Translations under genes and position numbers: made by a program | Part shown: positions 1-10,100 of the stretch, piece after piece | Numbering within the stretch: the stretch's first letter is position 1 | How the letters are laid out: each line of letters opens with the position of its first letter | NCBI GenBank assembly: GCA_020427005.1 | Contig: JAGQOY010000003.1 | Span: forward strand, 1 to 64,000 | Direction of reading: 5' to 3' | Length of the DNA: 64,000 bases | Source of the DNA: Planctomycetales bacterium | GTDB lineage: Bacteria > Planctomycetota > Planctomycetia > Pirellulales > Pirellulaceae | Notes under the pieces: model-generated | What the model saw: only the letters and a program-made list of their open reading frames with translations | Database searches by the model: none | What the model was told of the DNA's origin: nothing

Positions 1-1
1 A

Positions 2-901
2 GTCACGTTTGAATGCGAGCCAGGGACGCTCAGTGAGTCTAAAGTTCATACATTGCGTGAGTTGGGTGTTACGCGTTTGAGTTTGGGCGTGGAGAATTTT
101 AGCGATGCAGTATTGGAGGAAAATGGTCGAGCACACTTGTCTAGAGAAGTGTATCGGGCTTGGGATTGGATCCAGGCTGCTAGTTTTCCAAATGTCAACA
201 TTGATTTGATTGCAGGTATGGTTGGGGAGACATGGGATAATTGGCACGACAATGTTCAACGGACGATAGACCTGTTCCCCGAGAGCGTCACGATCTATCA
301 GATGGAACTTCCCTTCAATACAGTGTATTCCGCGGGTATCCTTAACGAATCCAAAGAGTCACCGGTTGCGGACTGGCCAACCAAACGAGCTTGGGTGAAA
401 TATGCATTTGAACAGCTAGCTGCCGCCGGGTACTCATGCAGTAGTGCTTATACGATGGTCAAAGATCCCGGCAAAGTGAATTTTAGCTATCGTGATAATC
501 TATTCCAGGGTTCCGACCTGCTCGCGACGGGCATTGCATCTTTCGGGCATGTTTCTGGTGTTCACTACCAGAATCTGCCTGAATGGCAACAATACATTGG
601 AACTTTGGAACAAGGAAAATTGCCGCTGGGGCGAGCCTACACACCTTCAACTAGGCAGCAGTTGATTCGTGAGTTGATTTTGCTGCTAAAAAGAGGATAC
701 GTAGAGTTCGAGTATTACCAACGAAAGTTCGGTGTAAATATCCTCGTAGAATACAGCAATGTTTGGGAAGAATATCAACGTGATGGTTGGCTAAACATTT
801 TGGAGGACAAGATCGTGCTCACAATGGAAGGTCTCCTACGAGTCGATGGACTCTTACCAGCCTTCTTCGAGCCTGAGTATCGCGGGGTGCGTTACACATG
901 A
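2..901 (+). CDS. HemN-like radical SAM protein, C-terminal part (5' truncated)
   Basis: The reading frame is open from base 2, so the N-terminus and the CxxxCxxC cluster motif lie outside the window. The first visible residues, FECEPGTLSE, followed by LRELGVTRLSLGVENF and GRAH, match the second half of the radical SAM barrel in the HemN/HemW family. The RDNLFQGSDLLATGIASFGH segment is the family's C-terminal substrate-side region, and the last 80 residues form a winged-helix-like tail. Such proteins use a 4Fe-4S cluster and S-adenosylmethionine for radical chemistry, and some act on porphyrins or haem. No other haem gene is visible. The stop overlaps the next start (ATGA), so it is translationally coupled to a lipoyl carrier and a ferredoxin. 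That context makes routine coproporphyrinogen oxidation less certain. The family call is firm; the substrate is unknown. Confidence 0.85.
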   Translation, partial: VTFECEPGTLSESKVHTLRELGVTRLSLGVENFSDAVLEENGRAHLSREVYRAWDWIQAASFPNVNIDLIAGMVGETWDNWHDNVQRTIDLFPESVTIYQMELPFNTVYSAGILNESKESPVADWPTKRAWVKYAFEQLAAAGYSCSSAYTMVKDPGKVNFSYRDNLFQGSDLLATGIASFGHVSGVHYQNLPEWQQYIGTLEQGKLPLGRAYTPSTRQQLIRELILLLKRGYVEFEYYQRKFGVNILVEYSNVWEEYQRDGWLNILEDKIVLTMEGLLRVDGLLPAFFEPEYRGVRYT

Positions 902-1368
902 TCGCCGAATTGGTGTTCATGATGGGGCAATTTGAGGCTCGTTTTCCAGCAAACTTGCTGTATTCCAAGAATCACATGTGGGCCCTTCCTAACGCAACCG
1001 CAAAGAGCCTCCGTTTTGGCCTTTCAGCCTATGCCGTTCGCTTGCTGCAAGATGTTTACTTCTTGGATTTGGTTGTGGAACCGGGCATGCTATTGGCTAG
1101 CCGCCAAGAGATTGGTTCCATTGAAAGCAAGAAGGCTGAGAGCAGTTTGTATGCACCTGTGGCTGGAGAAGTAATCGCAATCAACGAGAATCTGTTAAAT
1201 GATCCCACTGCCATTAACCTAGACAAATACGGCGATGGCTGGTTATTCGAACTCAATGACTCATATCAATCGCAATTGCTGACCCCCGAACAGTACATAG
1301 GCCACCTTAAATCAGCATGGGAAATAGCCCAGAGGACCATCAAAGGACAAGCCAATGTCGATTCCTAA
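898..1368 (+). CDS. GcvH-like lipoyl carrier protein
   Basis: This 156-residue protein resembles the glycine cleavage H protein. Residues 36-60 match the H-protein opening (a GLSAYA stretch), and ESKKAESSLYAPVAGEV at 76-92 is the lipoyl hairpin, with Lys79 as the predicted lipoylated lysine. The C-terminal GDGWLFEL is also typical. H proteins are about 125-130 residues; this one has roughly 20 extra residues at the N-terminus. The gene starts inside the stop codon of the radical SAM gene and overlaps the ferredoxin gene by 14 bases. No glycine cleavage P, T or L genes are visible. The carrier may therefore serve another reaction, as the H-protein-like LbpA does in sulfur oxidation (known family example; its use here is inference). 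The fold is confident, the partner enzyme unknown. Confidence 0.85.
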   Translation: MIAELVFMMGQFEARFPANLLYSKNHMWALPNATAKSLRFGLSAYAVRLLQDVYFLDLVVEPGMLLASRQEIGSIESKKAESSLYAPVAGEVIAINENLLNDPTAINLDKYGDGWLFELNDSYQSQLLTPEQYIGHLKSAWEIAQRTIKGQANVDS

Positions 1369-2395
1369 ACTGACGGCCATCGTTTCGTCTGGTCAGAGCC
1401 GAGATCCTGAAAAACGAGAGTTTGAGCAACAGATCGCTATTCAGCTTGCAGGTATTGAGGGAGTGAGGGTACTTCAAGTACCACATCTCTACGACCTCAA
1501 CAAGGATGGAACAACCTGGATGGCTCTGAGAAAGTTGAACGAAGACCTTGTGGTCATTTCTTGGTTATTTGGACGTGCTGCACATTGGGTATTAGATCGT
1601 AATGGTGTACGTGGTCAGACTGGCGACGTTCAGCTCGCAGAAGAGTTCGATGAGAGCGATTCGGCTGAAGATGAAAACCCCGATGATGAGTTAGAATTGG
1701 AACGCGTGACCAGCTCACAACCTCGGCCAGCGCGCAAAGTCTATTGCCTTAATTTTAGACATGGAAATTCACCGGAGCAATTCGTAGCTGAGACTGTACG
1801 GATACTAAGGGAGGTCGATGGAACAGCAAACAATCTCGAAGGCAATAAACTGGGTGGGGTTGAGGTAAATATTCCAGAAATGGATCATTCGGTGGCACAG
1901 ATTTATTCTGAGAACGGGGGTCGTCGATGGTACCCAGTAATTGACTACAGCAGATGTACCAACTGCATGGAATGCATTGATTTTTGCCTATTTGGCGTTT
2001 ATGGCGTTGACAGTACCGACACGATCTTGGTTGAACAGGCCGACAATTGTCGCAAGGGTTGTCCCGCATGCAGCCGCGTCTGCCCACAAAATGCCATTAT
2101 TTTCCCGCAACATAAAACACCTGCTATTGCAGGTGCGCCAGTGGATAATGGCGGATTCAAAATCGATCTCTCTAAACTTTTTGGCGCACCAGAAGCAAAT
2201 GAGAATGCCCTAGAGGCTGCTAATCGAGAGCGCAATGAACAGCTTATACTTGCTGGTCGAATACCAGTGGCAGATCAGTTACCCACTAATCAATCTACAA
2301 AAATAGAATCGAATGATACAAACTTAGCGCAAACAGCGACAAGTCAAGACGAACTTGACGAACTCATAAACCAGCTCGACAGCCTCGATTTATAG
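1355..2395 (+). CDS. Protein with two 4Fe-4S ferredoxin-type clusters
   Basis: The 346-residue protein has three parts. Residues 1-160 form an unrecognised N-terminal domain containing an acidic linker at about 95-117. Residues 195-250 form a ferredoxin domain with cysteines 201, 204, 207 and 211 (CxxCxxCxxxC) and 232, 236, 239 and 243 (CxxxCxxCxxxCP), enough for two 4Fe-4S clusters. The tail is polar and probably disordered, ending in an acidic leucine-rich helix. There is no signal peptide, so it should be cytoplasmic. It overlaps the lipoyl-carrier gene by 14 bases, and the next gene starts 7 bases after its stop. The simplest role is electron transfer to the radical SAM enzyme or to the lipoyl group; this is inference from gene order. 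Confidence 0.8.
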   Translation: MSIPKLTAIVSSGQSRDPEKREFEQQIAIQLAGIEGVRVLQVPHLYDLNKDGTTWMALRKLNEDLVVISWLFGRAAHWVLDRNGVRGQTGDVQLAEEFDESDSAEDENPDDELELERVTSSQPRPARKVYCLNFRHGNSPEQFVAETVRILREVDGTANNLEGNKLGGVEVNIPEMDHSVAQIYSENGGRRWYPVIDYSRCTNCMECIDFCLFGVYGVDSTDTILVEQADNCRKGCPACSRVCPQNAIIFPQHKTPAIAGAPVDNGGFKIDLSKLFGAPEANENALEAANRERNEQLILAGRIPVADQLPTNQSTKIESNDTNLAQTATSQDELDELINQLDSLDL

Positions 2396-2402
2396 GAACA
2401 TC

Positions 2403-4538
2403 ATGATGCACCGACTTTTTACCTTGGTTATCTTGCTACTGGCGCATAGCATTTGCACAAGTCTGTCGTTGGCTGATCGATTGACCACGGAGAGTCTTTG
2501 GGATTTGGGGCGAATTGGAGATGTGGCTATATCTCCTGACGGGAAGCAACTTGCCTTCCTAATCACGAATTATGATTTGGAGGAAAATACTGGCCATACC
2601 AGCCTCAAGCTGCTATCGCTGGGTGAGAGTGAGGTTGGTCATGCCAACGTATCTACCTCGAAAGGATTTGGAACAGCTATGGTTGCACCTCAGAGTGCGA
2701 TTGTACTAAAGAACATGAAAGGGCTGAGCTCTTTAAACTGGATTCAGCGGCCGGAAGGCTCCCGGTTAATCTATGTGGCGACGACTGAGGGTGAAAACGG
2801 TACGCCTCAGGCATTCATGCTCGATACTTCAAATGAAAAAGCAATTCAACTGACAACGGTAGCGAATGGGATTTCCAACTTGAAGGTTTCACCATCGGGA
2901 AATGCTATTGCCTTTACCGTGGATGTCAAAATGGACTCTACTGTAACCGATCTATACAAGGACCTGCCAAAGGCAAATGCCAGAATAATTGACAGCCTGC
3001 TTTATCGCCATTGGAACGCTTGGCACGATTATGCGTATAGCCACGTTTTCGTTGCCCATTTTGATGCCTCGGGCGTACTCGGTGAGCCGGTGGATTTGAT
3101 GGATACACTCAAAGCTGATTGTCCAGTACCTCCATTCGGCGGTGCTGAACAGTTCGAGTTTTCGCCTGACGGAAAGGAGTTAGCGCTGACATTGAAGTTA
3201 GTGAATAATCCAGCCGAAAGCACCGATACTAGCATTTTTTTGGTTAGTTCACGAGGTGGTTCACTGAAGAACATTACCCCTGGAATGCCAGGCTATGATA
3301 TGGAGCCGCGTTATTCTCCGGACGGCCGATTTGTTGCGTTCCAATCTATGGAGCGAGCTAGTTTCGAATCAGATCGCAATCGTATCATGCTATACGATCG
3401 GGCAAGTGGGGCTCTGCGTGAAGTTACTAGCGGATTGGATCAGACTACACATCATGCGACCTGGAGTGAGGACAGCCGTGGATTGTATTTTTACAGTGAA
3501 ACTCGAGGTACTCAGCAGATATATCACATTGATATTGAGTCGTCTCGCCTACAGCAAGTAACTCAAGGACAGTTTGATTTTACTCTCGAGAGCATCATTC
3601 CCGGAACGCAGAACATTCTGGTTCGACAGCAAAACATGTTGCGTCCTACGGAACTTGCCCTTGTCAATGCCATCGATCACTCGCTGACCACTATCACGGA
3701 TGAAAATGGAAGTATCTATGCGAACCTAGAACTGCCCACTGTTGAAGAAAGGTACTTTACGGCCACGGATGGAAAACAAATTCACAATTGGGTTATCCTA
3801 CCTCCAGATTTTGATCCCCTATCGGAACGGCAATGGCCCATGTTGACCTACTGTCAGGGAGGTCCGCAGGGGCAGATTGGTCAGTGGTTTTCTTACCGAT
3901 GGAATTTTCACTTGATGGCCTCACAGGGCTATGTCGTGTTGGCTGTTAATCGCCGCGGACTACCCGGATTTGGTCGCCAATGGAACGATCAGATCAGTGG
4001 TGATTGGGGAGGGCAGGCCATGCAGGATATTCTGGTGTCTACCGATGCCATGATGGCCGATCCCAAGATCGATAGGCAAAGAGTAGCTGCTGTCGGTGCG
4101 AGCTTCGGTGGATACACAGTGTATTGGCTCATGGGAAACTCAGAAAATAGGTTTTGCAGCATGATTGCTCATTGCGGTGTGTATAATCTTGAGTCCATGT
4201 ATGGGTCGACCGAAGAACTATTCTTTGTTAATTGGGACCTTGGCGGCCCTTATTGGAAGAGTGCTGAGCTTGCCACCAAGTACGCCGAGTTTTCCCCCCA
4301 TCGGTTTGCGGGTAACTGGCATACGCCACTACTTGTAATTCACGGCGAAAAAGATTTCCGCGTTCCTGTTACTCAGGGCATGGAAGCCTTCACTGCTGCA
4401 CAGGTACAAGGCGTCCCAAGCCGATTCCTCTACTTCCCAGAAGAAGGGCATTGGGTATCGTCACCCCAAAACAGCGTACTTTGGGGAAGAGTCTTTTTTG
4501 ATTGGTTAGATAAATTCTGCAAACCGAAAGTACCCTAA
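2403..4538 (+). CDS. Exported S9-family peptidase (prolyl oligopeptidase type)
   Basis: The 711-residue protein has a signal peptide (residues 1 to about 24), a beta-propeller region (about 25-430) with TolB-like repeats such as SPDGKQLAF and SPDGRFVAF, and an alpha/beta-hydrolase domain (about 450-711). The serine nucleophile is Ser567 in GASFGGY. Asp651 (HGEKDFRVP) and His683 (EEGHW) complete the triad. Size and order fit dipeptidyl-peptidase IV or acylaminoacyl-peptidase relatives, which cleave short peptides. It should act in the periplasm. The ATG lies 7 bases after the ferredoxin stop, with AGGAA just upstream, so it is probably cotranscribed. A functional link to the redox genes is not obvious and may be incidental. 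Confidence 0.9.
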   Translation: MMHRLFTLVILLLAHSICTSLSLADRLTTESLWDLGRIGDVAISPDGKQLAFLITNYDLEENTGHTSLKLLSLGESEVGHANVSTSKGFGTAMVAPQSAIVLKNMKGLSSLNWIQRPEGSRLIYVATTEGENGTPQAFMLDTSNEKAIQLTTVANGISNLKVSPSGNAIAFTVDVKMDSTVTDLYKDLPKANARIIDSLLYRHWNAWHDYAYSHVFVAHFDASGVLGEPVDLMDTLKADCPVPPFGGAEQFEFSPDGKELALTLKLVNNPAESTDTSIFLVSSRGGSLKNITPGMPGYDMEPRYSPDGRFVAFQSMERASFESDRNRIMLYDRASGALREVTSGLDQTTHHATWSEDSRGLYFYSETRGTQQIYHIDIESSRLQQVTQGQFDFTLESIIPGTQNILVRQQNMLRPTELALVNAIDHSLTTITDENGSIYANLELPTVEERYFTATDGKQIHNWVILPPDFDPLSERQWPMLTYCQGGPQGQIGQWFSYRWNFHLMASQGYVVLAVNRRGLPGFGRQWNDQISGDWGGQAMQDILVSTDAMMADPKIDRQRVAAVGASFGGYTVYWLMGNSENRFCSMIAHCGVYNLESMYGSTEELFFVNWDLGGPYWKSAELATKYAEFSPHRFAGNWHTPLLVIHGEKDFRVPVTQGMEAFTAAQVQGVPSRFLYFPEEGHWVSSPQNSVLWGRVFFDWLDKFCKPKVP

Positions 4539-4672
4539 TAGGCATTCAACAAGTAATCCCCAGATGCCCAAAGAGATTCATAAAAGAAAACTTCAAAGTT
4601 GAGTAGTGTGTTTTCACCCGTTTGATCAGTGATTTGCATGAAAACACACGCAATACGTCGATGCGACCCGAA

Positions 4673-5323
4673 CTAGGTGAGATGGTGCTTCGCAAGGAGG
4701 GTGGCGAGTTCCGGTACAGAACTGACCCCCATCGTGTTCAGCACGCTTCGGCGACGTCGATCCACCGTTCGAGCACTAAGTGCAAGACGAGTGGCAATGG
4801 TCTTGTTTTGGGCACCTGCGACTAGCTCGCGCATGACCTCTTTCTCATCATCGGAGAGCTGGGCCATTCGCGACCGCACTTGATGCGCTTCATCTCTGCG
4901 GAAACGCAGATTCCGCGCTCGATCAATGGCCTTTCGAACCGCCGCAACGAGAACCGGACCTTGCAGTGGCTTTTCGACAATCGTAACTGCGCCTTGTTCC
5001 ATCAGACGAACTGCCGTTGGAACGTCAGCATGGCCAGTGAGAACGATAATTGGAAGGTCACCATCGATATTGTGTAACTGTTGCATCAACTCGCTGCCAT
5101 CGCCGTCAGGCATCAGTAAATCGGTTAGCACACAACTAACGTCGGCGGAGAATGCTGATAAAAGCGCACGGCTGCTAGTAAAGTTGCGGCAACGAAAACC
5201 CCCAACTTCGAGCATCTGTTGAATCACGCTCGAAATTATCGGATCGTCATCTACGACGAAAACTGTATCTTGACTTTGGACGCGTTTCGCGAGCTCAACT
5301 TCATCAGAGATTGGAAAGGTCAT
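4673..5323 (-). CDS. FixJ/NarL-type response regulator
   Basis: A receiver domain (about residues 20-135) is followed by a LuxR-type helix-turn-helix (about 155-215, starting LSDDEKEVMREL). The acidic pair lies at 25-27 (DDD), the phospho-acceptor is Asp68 (LTDLLMPDGDG), and the conserved lysine is in VEKP. A TTG start 30 bases upstream is possible; I chose the ATG at 5323. The HTH region is arginine-rich (TVDRRRRS), as in FixJ-like regulators. It is a DNA-binding transcription factor controlled by phosphorylation. No histidine kinase is adjacent, so its sensor must be elsewhere. It is convergent with the S9 peptidase gene. Confidence 0.88.
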   Translation of the reverse strand: MTFPISDEVELAKRVQSQDTVFVVDDDPIISSVIQQMLEVGGFRCRNFTSSRALLSAFSADVSCVLTDLLMPDGDGSELMQQLHNIDGDLPIIVLTGHADVPTAVRLMEQGAVTIVEKPLQGPVLVAAVRKAIDRARNLRFRRDEAHQVRSRMAQLSDDEKEVMRELVAGAQNKTIATRLALSARTVDRRRRSVLNTMGVSSVPELATLLAKHHLT

Positions 5324-5353
5324 TGCCTTTAGACCTCGAACTATTTCCGGCAA

Positions 5354-5957
5354 ATGCGTCGGCGCGAATACGCAATGACGGAGGTCGCAATTACTTTAAT
5401 GTTACCCGTAAGAGGTGAACCCAATTTGCGGCTGATAATAAGATAGGGTGAGACCATCTGCAAGAAAATGCCCCTTCCATGCAGCAAGTCTCTGTGCCTA
5501 CGCGGGTTATCGTCACTTCCCGTAGACTACTTTGTCGCTGATCCGCCAAACTTGGCACTAATTATAGTAATTACCACAATCGACATGAGTATCTACATAG
5601 TATGGGAAGGAATCCCAAGGGAAATGCTGTCAAAAAGCCGAAGATTCTTGGTTTTCCCGTAGGTTACCAACGCGAAACCGTTCTAAAAGCGGGACCGTTT
5701 GCTACTCTCCATATTATCTTCAGTCAATCGGAGTCCGCGCTCAGGCATGACTGTCTCGATGCAGACCGGCATTTTTTCTTCCTTTGTATCGTCCGAACAT
5801 GTATTTCTGGCCATCAACTGTTGTATCGATCCAAGGCAAAAAGAATTCATCTTCCAAAATCATCATCTTTGGAGTAAGAGGGGAAAACTAGCCCCTACCG
5901 ATAGCCGGAACGATAGCGAACACAAAAAGACAAACCGCTCACAAGTGGCAACAAGCG
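5354..5957. other. Gene-free stretch of about 600 bases
   Basis: This lies between the divergent response regulator and HtrA-type genes and should hold both promoters. Short open frames on the plus strand read as low-complexity non-protein sequence. I see no tRNA, strong hairpin or repeat array, only a weak five-base stem near 5880-5897. Confidence 0.6.
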
Positions 5958-7085
5958 ATGTATTCAGTTTTCACAGCACTTGCGAAGTGTAATTGCATAC
6001 CGATCCTTATACAGATTGTAATCTACAGCGGTTTCCCACCCTTTCCTATTCCGAGTTCACTGGGCCAACAATTCGGACGCGGTGACGTAGCGAACGAAGT
6101 CGACGGAGTGAATGAAGTCGACTTATTACCCGAAGAGCGGGTCAGCATTGCGGTTTATCAGAAATGCAACCGGAGCGTCGTAAACATCAGGACAGAGGTA
6201 TTGCGGGAATCTTTTTTAGGTGAACCGCTTCAGTTGCGGGAGGCAACCGGTAGTGGCTCGGTAATTGACAAGCAAGGACATATTCTCACATGTCAGCATG
6301 TTATTGCAGGTGCAAGTCGGATTGTAGTCAGCCTGCACAATGGAAATTCCTATCCTGCCGCTGTAGTTGGAGAAGATGCACTCACAGACGTGGCGATACT
6401 TCGAATTAGTCCCTTGGACGACGAATTGTTCCCAATTCAATTCTCTGTAGATCCAAGACTACAAGAAGGTCAGCGAATCTACGCCATTGGCAATCCATTC
6501 GGTTTGGAGCGCAGTATGTCCAGTGGCATGATCTCGAGTTTGAATCGACAAATACACTCGAAAGATGGAAACGAGCTTCATTCACTTATTCAGATTGATG
6601 CCTCAATTAATCAAGGTGATTCCGGTGGGCCATTGCTAAACACCAGCTCAAAAATGATTGGAATGAACACTGCGATCATGTGTAATGGTGTCGATAGCGC
6701 GGGAATTGGTTTGGCAATCCCAGTTAGCACTTTGGTTCGTGTTGTGCCGCGACTTTTACAAGGTGGGCGCGTCGTACGGCCTAGTATAGGAATTGAACGT
6801 GTTTACGAAAGCAGTCGTGGAGTGCTCGTAGTATCAGTAGCTGAGGGTGGACCTGCGGCAAATGCTGGCTTGCGGGGTTTCAGTCTAGTCCGCAATAGAG
6901 ACTACAACATCGTCGATACATCGGTTGCCGACTGTATTGTGGAATTTGACTCGCAGCACATAAGTTCTGCTAGTGACTTGTTGGCAGCTATTGATAAACA
7001 CCGCCCGGGCGATTTAGTCACGTTGCTGGTAGAGCGTCAAGGAACGCACCAAAATATCAGACTCCGACTTGCTACCGATGAATGA
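5958..7085 (+). CDS. HtrA/DegP-type serine protease with one PDZ domain
   Basis: A trypsin-like protease domain spans about residues 60-255, with catalytic His114 (TCQHVIAG), Asp144 (LTDVAIL) and Ser222 (NQGDSGGPL). A single PDZ domain follows (about 265-370). The N-terminus has a hydrophobic stretch (about 14-25) consistent with a signal peptide or anchor, followed by a short acidic linker. HtrA proteins degrade or refold damaged envelope proteins; PDZ domains bind exposed C-termini. At 375 residues it matches one-PDZ DegS/HtrA forms. It is convergent with the giant 2229-residue gene, whose stop is 16 bases away, and both ends share a hairpin at 7102-7125. The start ATG at 5958 is the most upstream one and lacks a clear Shine-Dalgarno sequence. 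Confidence 0.9.
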   Translation: MYSVFTALAKCNCIPILIQIVIYSGFPPFPIPSSLGQQFGRGDVANEVDGVNEVDLLPEERVSIAVYQKCNRSVVNIRTEVLRESFLGEPLQLREATGSGSVIDKQGHILTCQHVIAGASRIVVSLHNGNSYPAAVVGEDALTDVAILRISPLDDELFPIQFSVDPRLQEGQRIYAIGNPFGLERSMSSGMISSLNRQIHSKDGNELHSLIQIDASINQGDSGGPLLNTSSKMIGMNTAIMCNGVDSAGIGLAIPVSTLVRVVPRLLQGGRVVRPSIGIERVYESSRGVLVVSVAEGGPAANAGLRGFSLVRNRDYNIVDTSVADCIVEFDSQHISSASDLLAAIDKHRPGDLVTLLVERQGTHQNIRLRLATDE

Positions 7086-7100
7086 AATACAACTGTCTAA

Positions 7101-10100
7101 TCAAGCACCTCTTAGCAGGTGCTTGGCCCGGATGCGTCTCTCATTCCATTGGCTTATCAATATCCATCCACCGAGAACCAGGACGCCAAGACCTGGCCAG
7201 GTTACAGGAAGGACCAACCACATGGCGAGGGATAAGAACAACCAATATGCCCAAAAATGTTGTTGAAAGAAATTAAGCGCCCACGCTCCCCAGGCATCCG
7301 CTACATTGAAGGCCAGGACCATGGCAATAAGCAAGAGGCCCGCAGCCGTATACTGATGCCATTTGTAGACTACCCGTTTCGTTTCCCTTAAATTGATCAG
7401 GCTTTCCACTTGGAGGCTGACAGACGTGGGAAGTACTTCGATCTCATTTGATACTAATAATTGGCCTATCCTAGTCGAATCCTCTCCCGCACTATCTTCT
7501 GCCATAATTCCAATTTGATTTGCCAACGAATTCCAGCATTCAGTAACCGTTTGAGGCGGGGCCGCGGATTCGTCGAGCCATGAAAGAGAGTTTATCTCAC
7601 CTATGGCCGCGTTACTATCAAGTCCGACATGATCCGGATGCCAGGCTGCAAACCAAGCACTTAACTCGGTTTCTGACCGCGATTGCAAGATCGGAAAGGT
7701 CTTGCTCAGTATTTCACACCACTTACGCACCGCAGCTTGCGAAATGGTACTACCGCTCATCATGGAACCGTCTAGGTGCCATTTGTCAGATTGAATCGCA
7801 ATGGTTAAATTCTCGACCGTATTAACGTCAGGGAATTGTGGAAGGCGTATGCCGAATGTTTCAGCTTTCGAATCCAGTGGCCAATTCAATAGCAAACGGA
7901 AATTGAGTGGTAAGTAATTTGGTCGAAGCAAGATTCGATACTTTTCAGATTTAGTATCGAAGTGGGCAGCCACAGGTAGTGAGTCGATTTCAGCACCTAC
8001 AAAAGCACAATTCCTGGGCAATTGAAACTCTAGCGAGGTGTTTCCTTTGGGCTCTAACCATAATCGCACTTCCCCAGTGATACCTGCATCTTCATTTTGC
8101 TGCTTTAAGTTGATATGAGCAAATTGGATGGTTATAGGAGTGGTTTTCTGGGACTGCTGGCTCCAACTCGCCAATGTGTGACGATCGGAAAATCGATAGA
8201 CGGTTCGGTCCTCGGAGGTTCTCGAAGCCGACTCACCTAATTGAGAAGCATCCACTTGTGTTGCCGCGTAGCTCCATTCGATCTCTTGCGAATCCAACAT
8301 GCGTGGAAATGAAATGAAGTTCTGTACGCTAATATCAGAAATCGGCCGAATGAAGGGCGGTGATATGGTTTGCGCGCTGTAAACAACAGCGGGAAGGCGG
8401 AAATGCATATCCAATTGAAGTGCGTCACTCGACTCAATGGCGACACATAGCAACGATTTTTCAGAATCACCAAGCGGCAGGATGCGAGTTCTGGAATTCA
8501 GAACCAAATTGTCTCTTAAGGAAGATGGGATTTCAAAGAACAAATAGTTGATAGCACCTCCCATATTTTCCGTTGAGAGCGAGTAACTTCCAAGCCATCC
8601 TTGAGAGTCCCGATCCATAGTAGTTATGGCTGTGCCAGCCAGGTCTAGCTTTGATTCACGCATCGAAAAGTCAATCGGGTAAAACATTGGGAACTCAGGA
8701 GTAGTTCCCAATGCATTGTCGATTTGTTGCCATTGTCCGACCAAGTACTCGAGAGACTCCAGCCGATGACGCTGATTGATTTCGGATATTCCAGCCTGAA
8801 ACTCGCTGTCGCCGGCAACCTCAGCAATTACGTCAACGGCATGATGAGCGTAGACAGAGAGGACGGAATCTTCAATTCGATAGCCCCTTAGGATGACTCG
8901 AGGTAGTTTTAGAGATTGAACATCCAAGATAGGAACGTTTAATTCAACTCGAATCTGCTGTCTAGGAGTTATCTCGTTTTGCCCAATCTCCGCGATTCGG
9001 ACCTCAGATCGTTCAATTATCGAATAGACAGCAGTGTGTCCATTAACCGTAACATTAGTAAGTGAGCAGGCCTTTGGAATCTGTAATGAAAGTGGTTGAC
9101 CTGGAACGTCCGAGAATAGATCCGTTACGTATTTGATTCTCAATTCATTTGAATAGATATGCATCTCGCAAGATTCAGCCGCAAACGGTCGTACAGGCAC
9201 AAGAGGCTGGAGCCGAGTCGTAATTGACCCACTAGGAACCCGCAGAGTCGTACTGTTATCACCGAGTTCACCTCGTCGCCATGAAATGTGCTCGTTGGCA
9301 AGTGCAGGCAACCAGCGATCGATGCCGGTAACTTTCCATAGCGCATGAACATCGCTACTCAAGGTCAGAAACCGGTTTTGAGTAAGTGTAGAAGTTTCCA
9401 GAAGCCCAAGGAATGGAATCGACAATCCAACTAGGCTCGTTCCCTCAATGGGAGTCAACAAAACACTAATCGAAACATCAGATTGATCATGCGGTTTTTT
9501 GATCGCGTACATGCGACGATTACCAACCGGTATTTGCTCTGTTTCGATAATCGTTGCATCTCCCAATTGCGTACCAATCGGTTCCCAGCCATTCTCTATG
9601 AAAAGATGAAGAACGTCAGGCAATGTATTTGCTCGACGTATATCAAGCTGAGTCTGACTTACAACTTGGTTGCCGGCGACATGCACCCACGCGTTTGAAA
9701 TAACGCTGTAGTTGGATGCACTTATGGCACCAATCGAATTGGATCTCCAACTGGCCTGCAATATATCCCGAGGACCCAATTCCGCTTGTAAATCTCCAGA
9801 GACGTTACGTTGCAATGCCGAGTGAGAATTAACTTTTGGATCGTTGGCAAAGCCTACCAAGCGGATCTGCGCACTTGCGACTCGCGGAATTCGAACCGAA
9901 AAACTGTTCTCATCGAAGGAAAGGTTGGTCCGCAATACGTTGAAATCAAGTCGTAATCGCACGATCCCAGCCTCCAAGGACTGAAATACAACCGCTTCCG
10001 ATTCTTGTCTGAGCCGATTGCCTACGAAGATTTCTTGTCCGTTAACAAATCCCTGGGAGAGTCTTAATTCATCGGACAGAAAACTCAATCGTATTTCTGA

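Noticed and set aside
5354..5957. Small plus-strand genes before the HtrA-type gene
   Set aside because: Overlapping frames with no consistent protein-like sequence.
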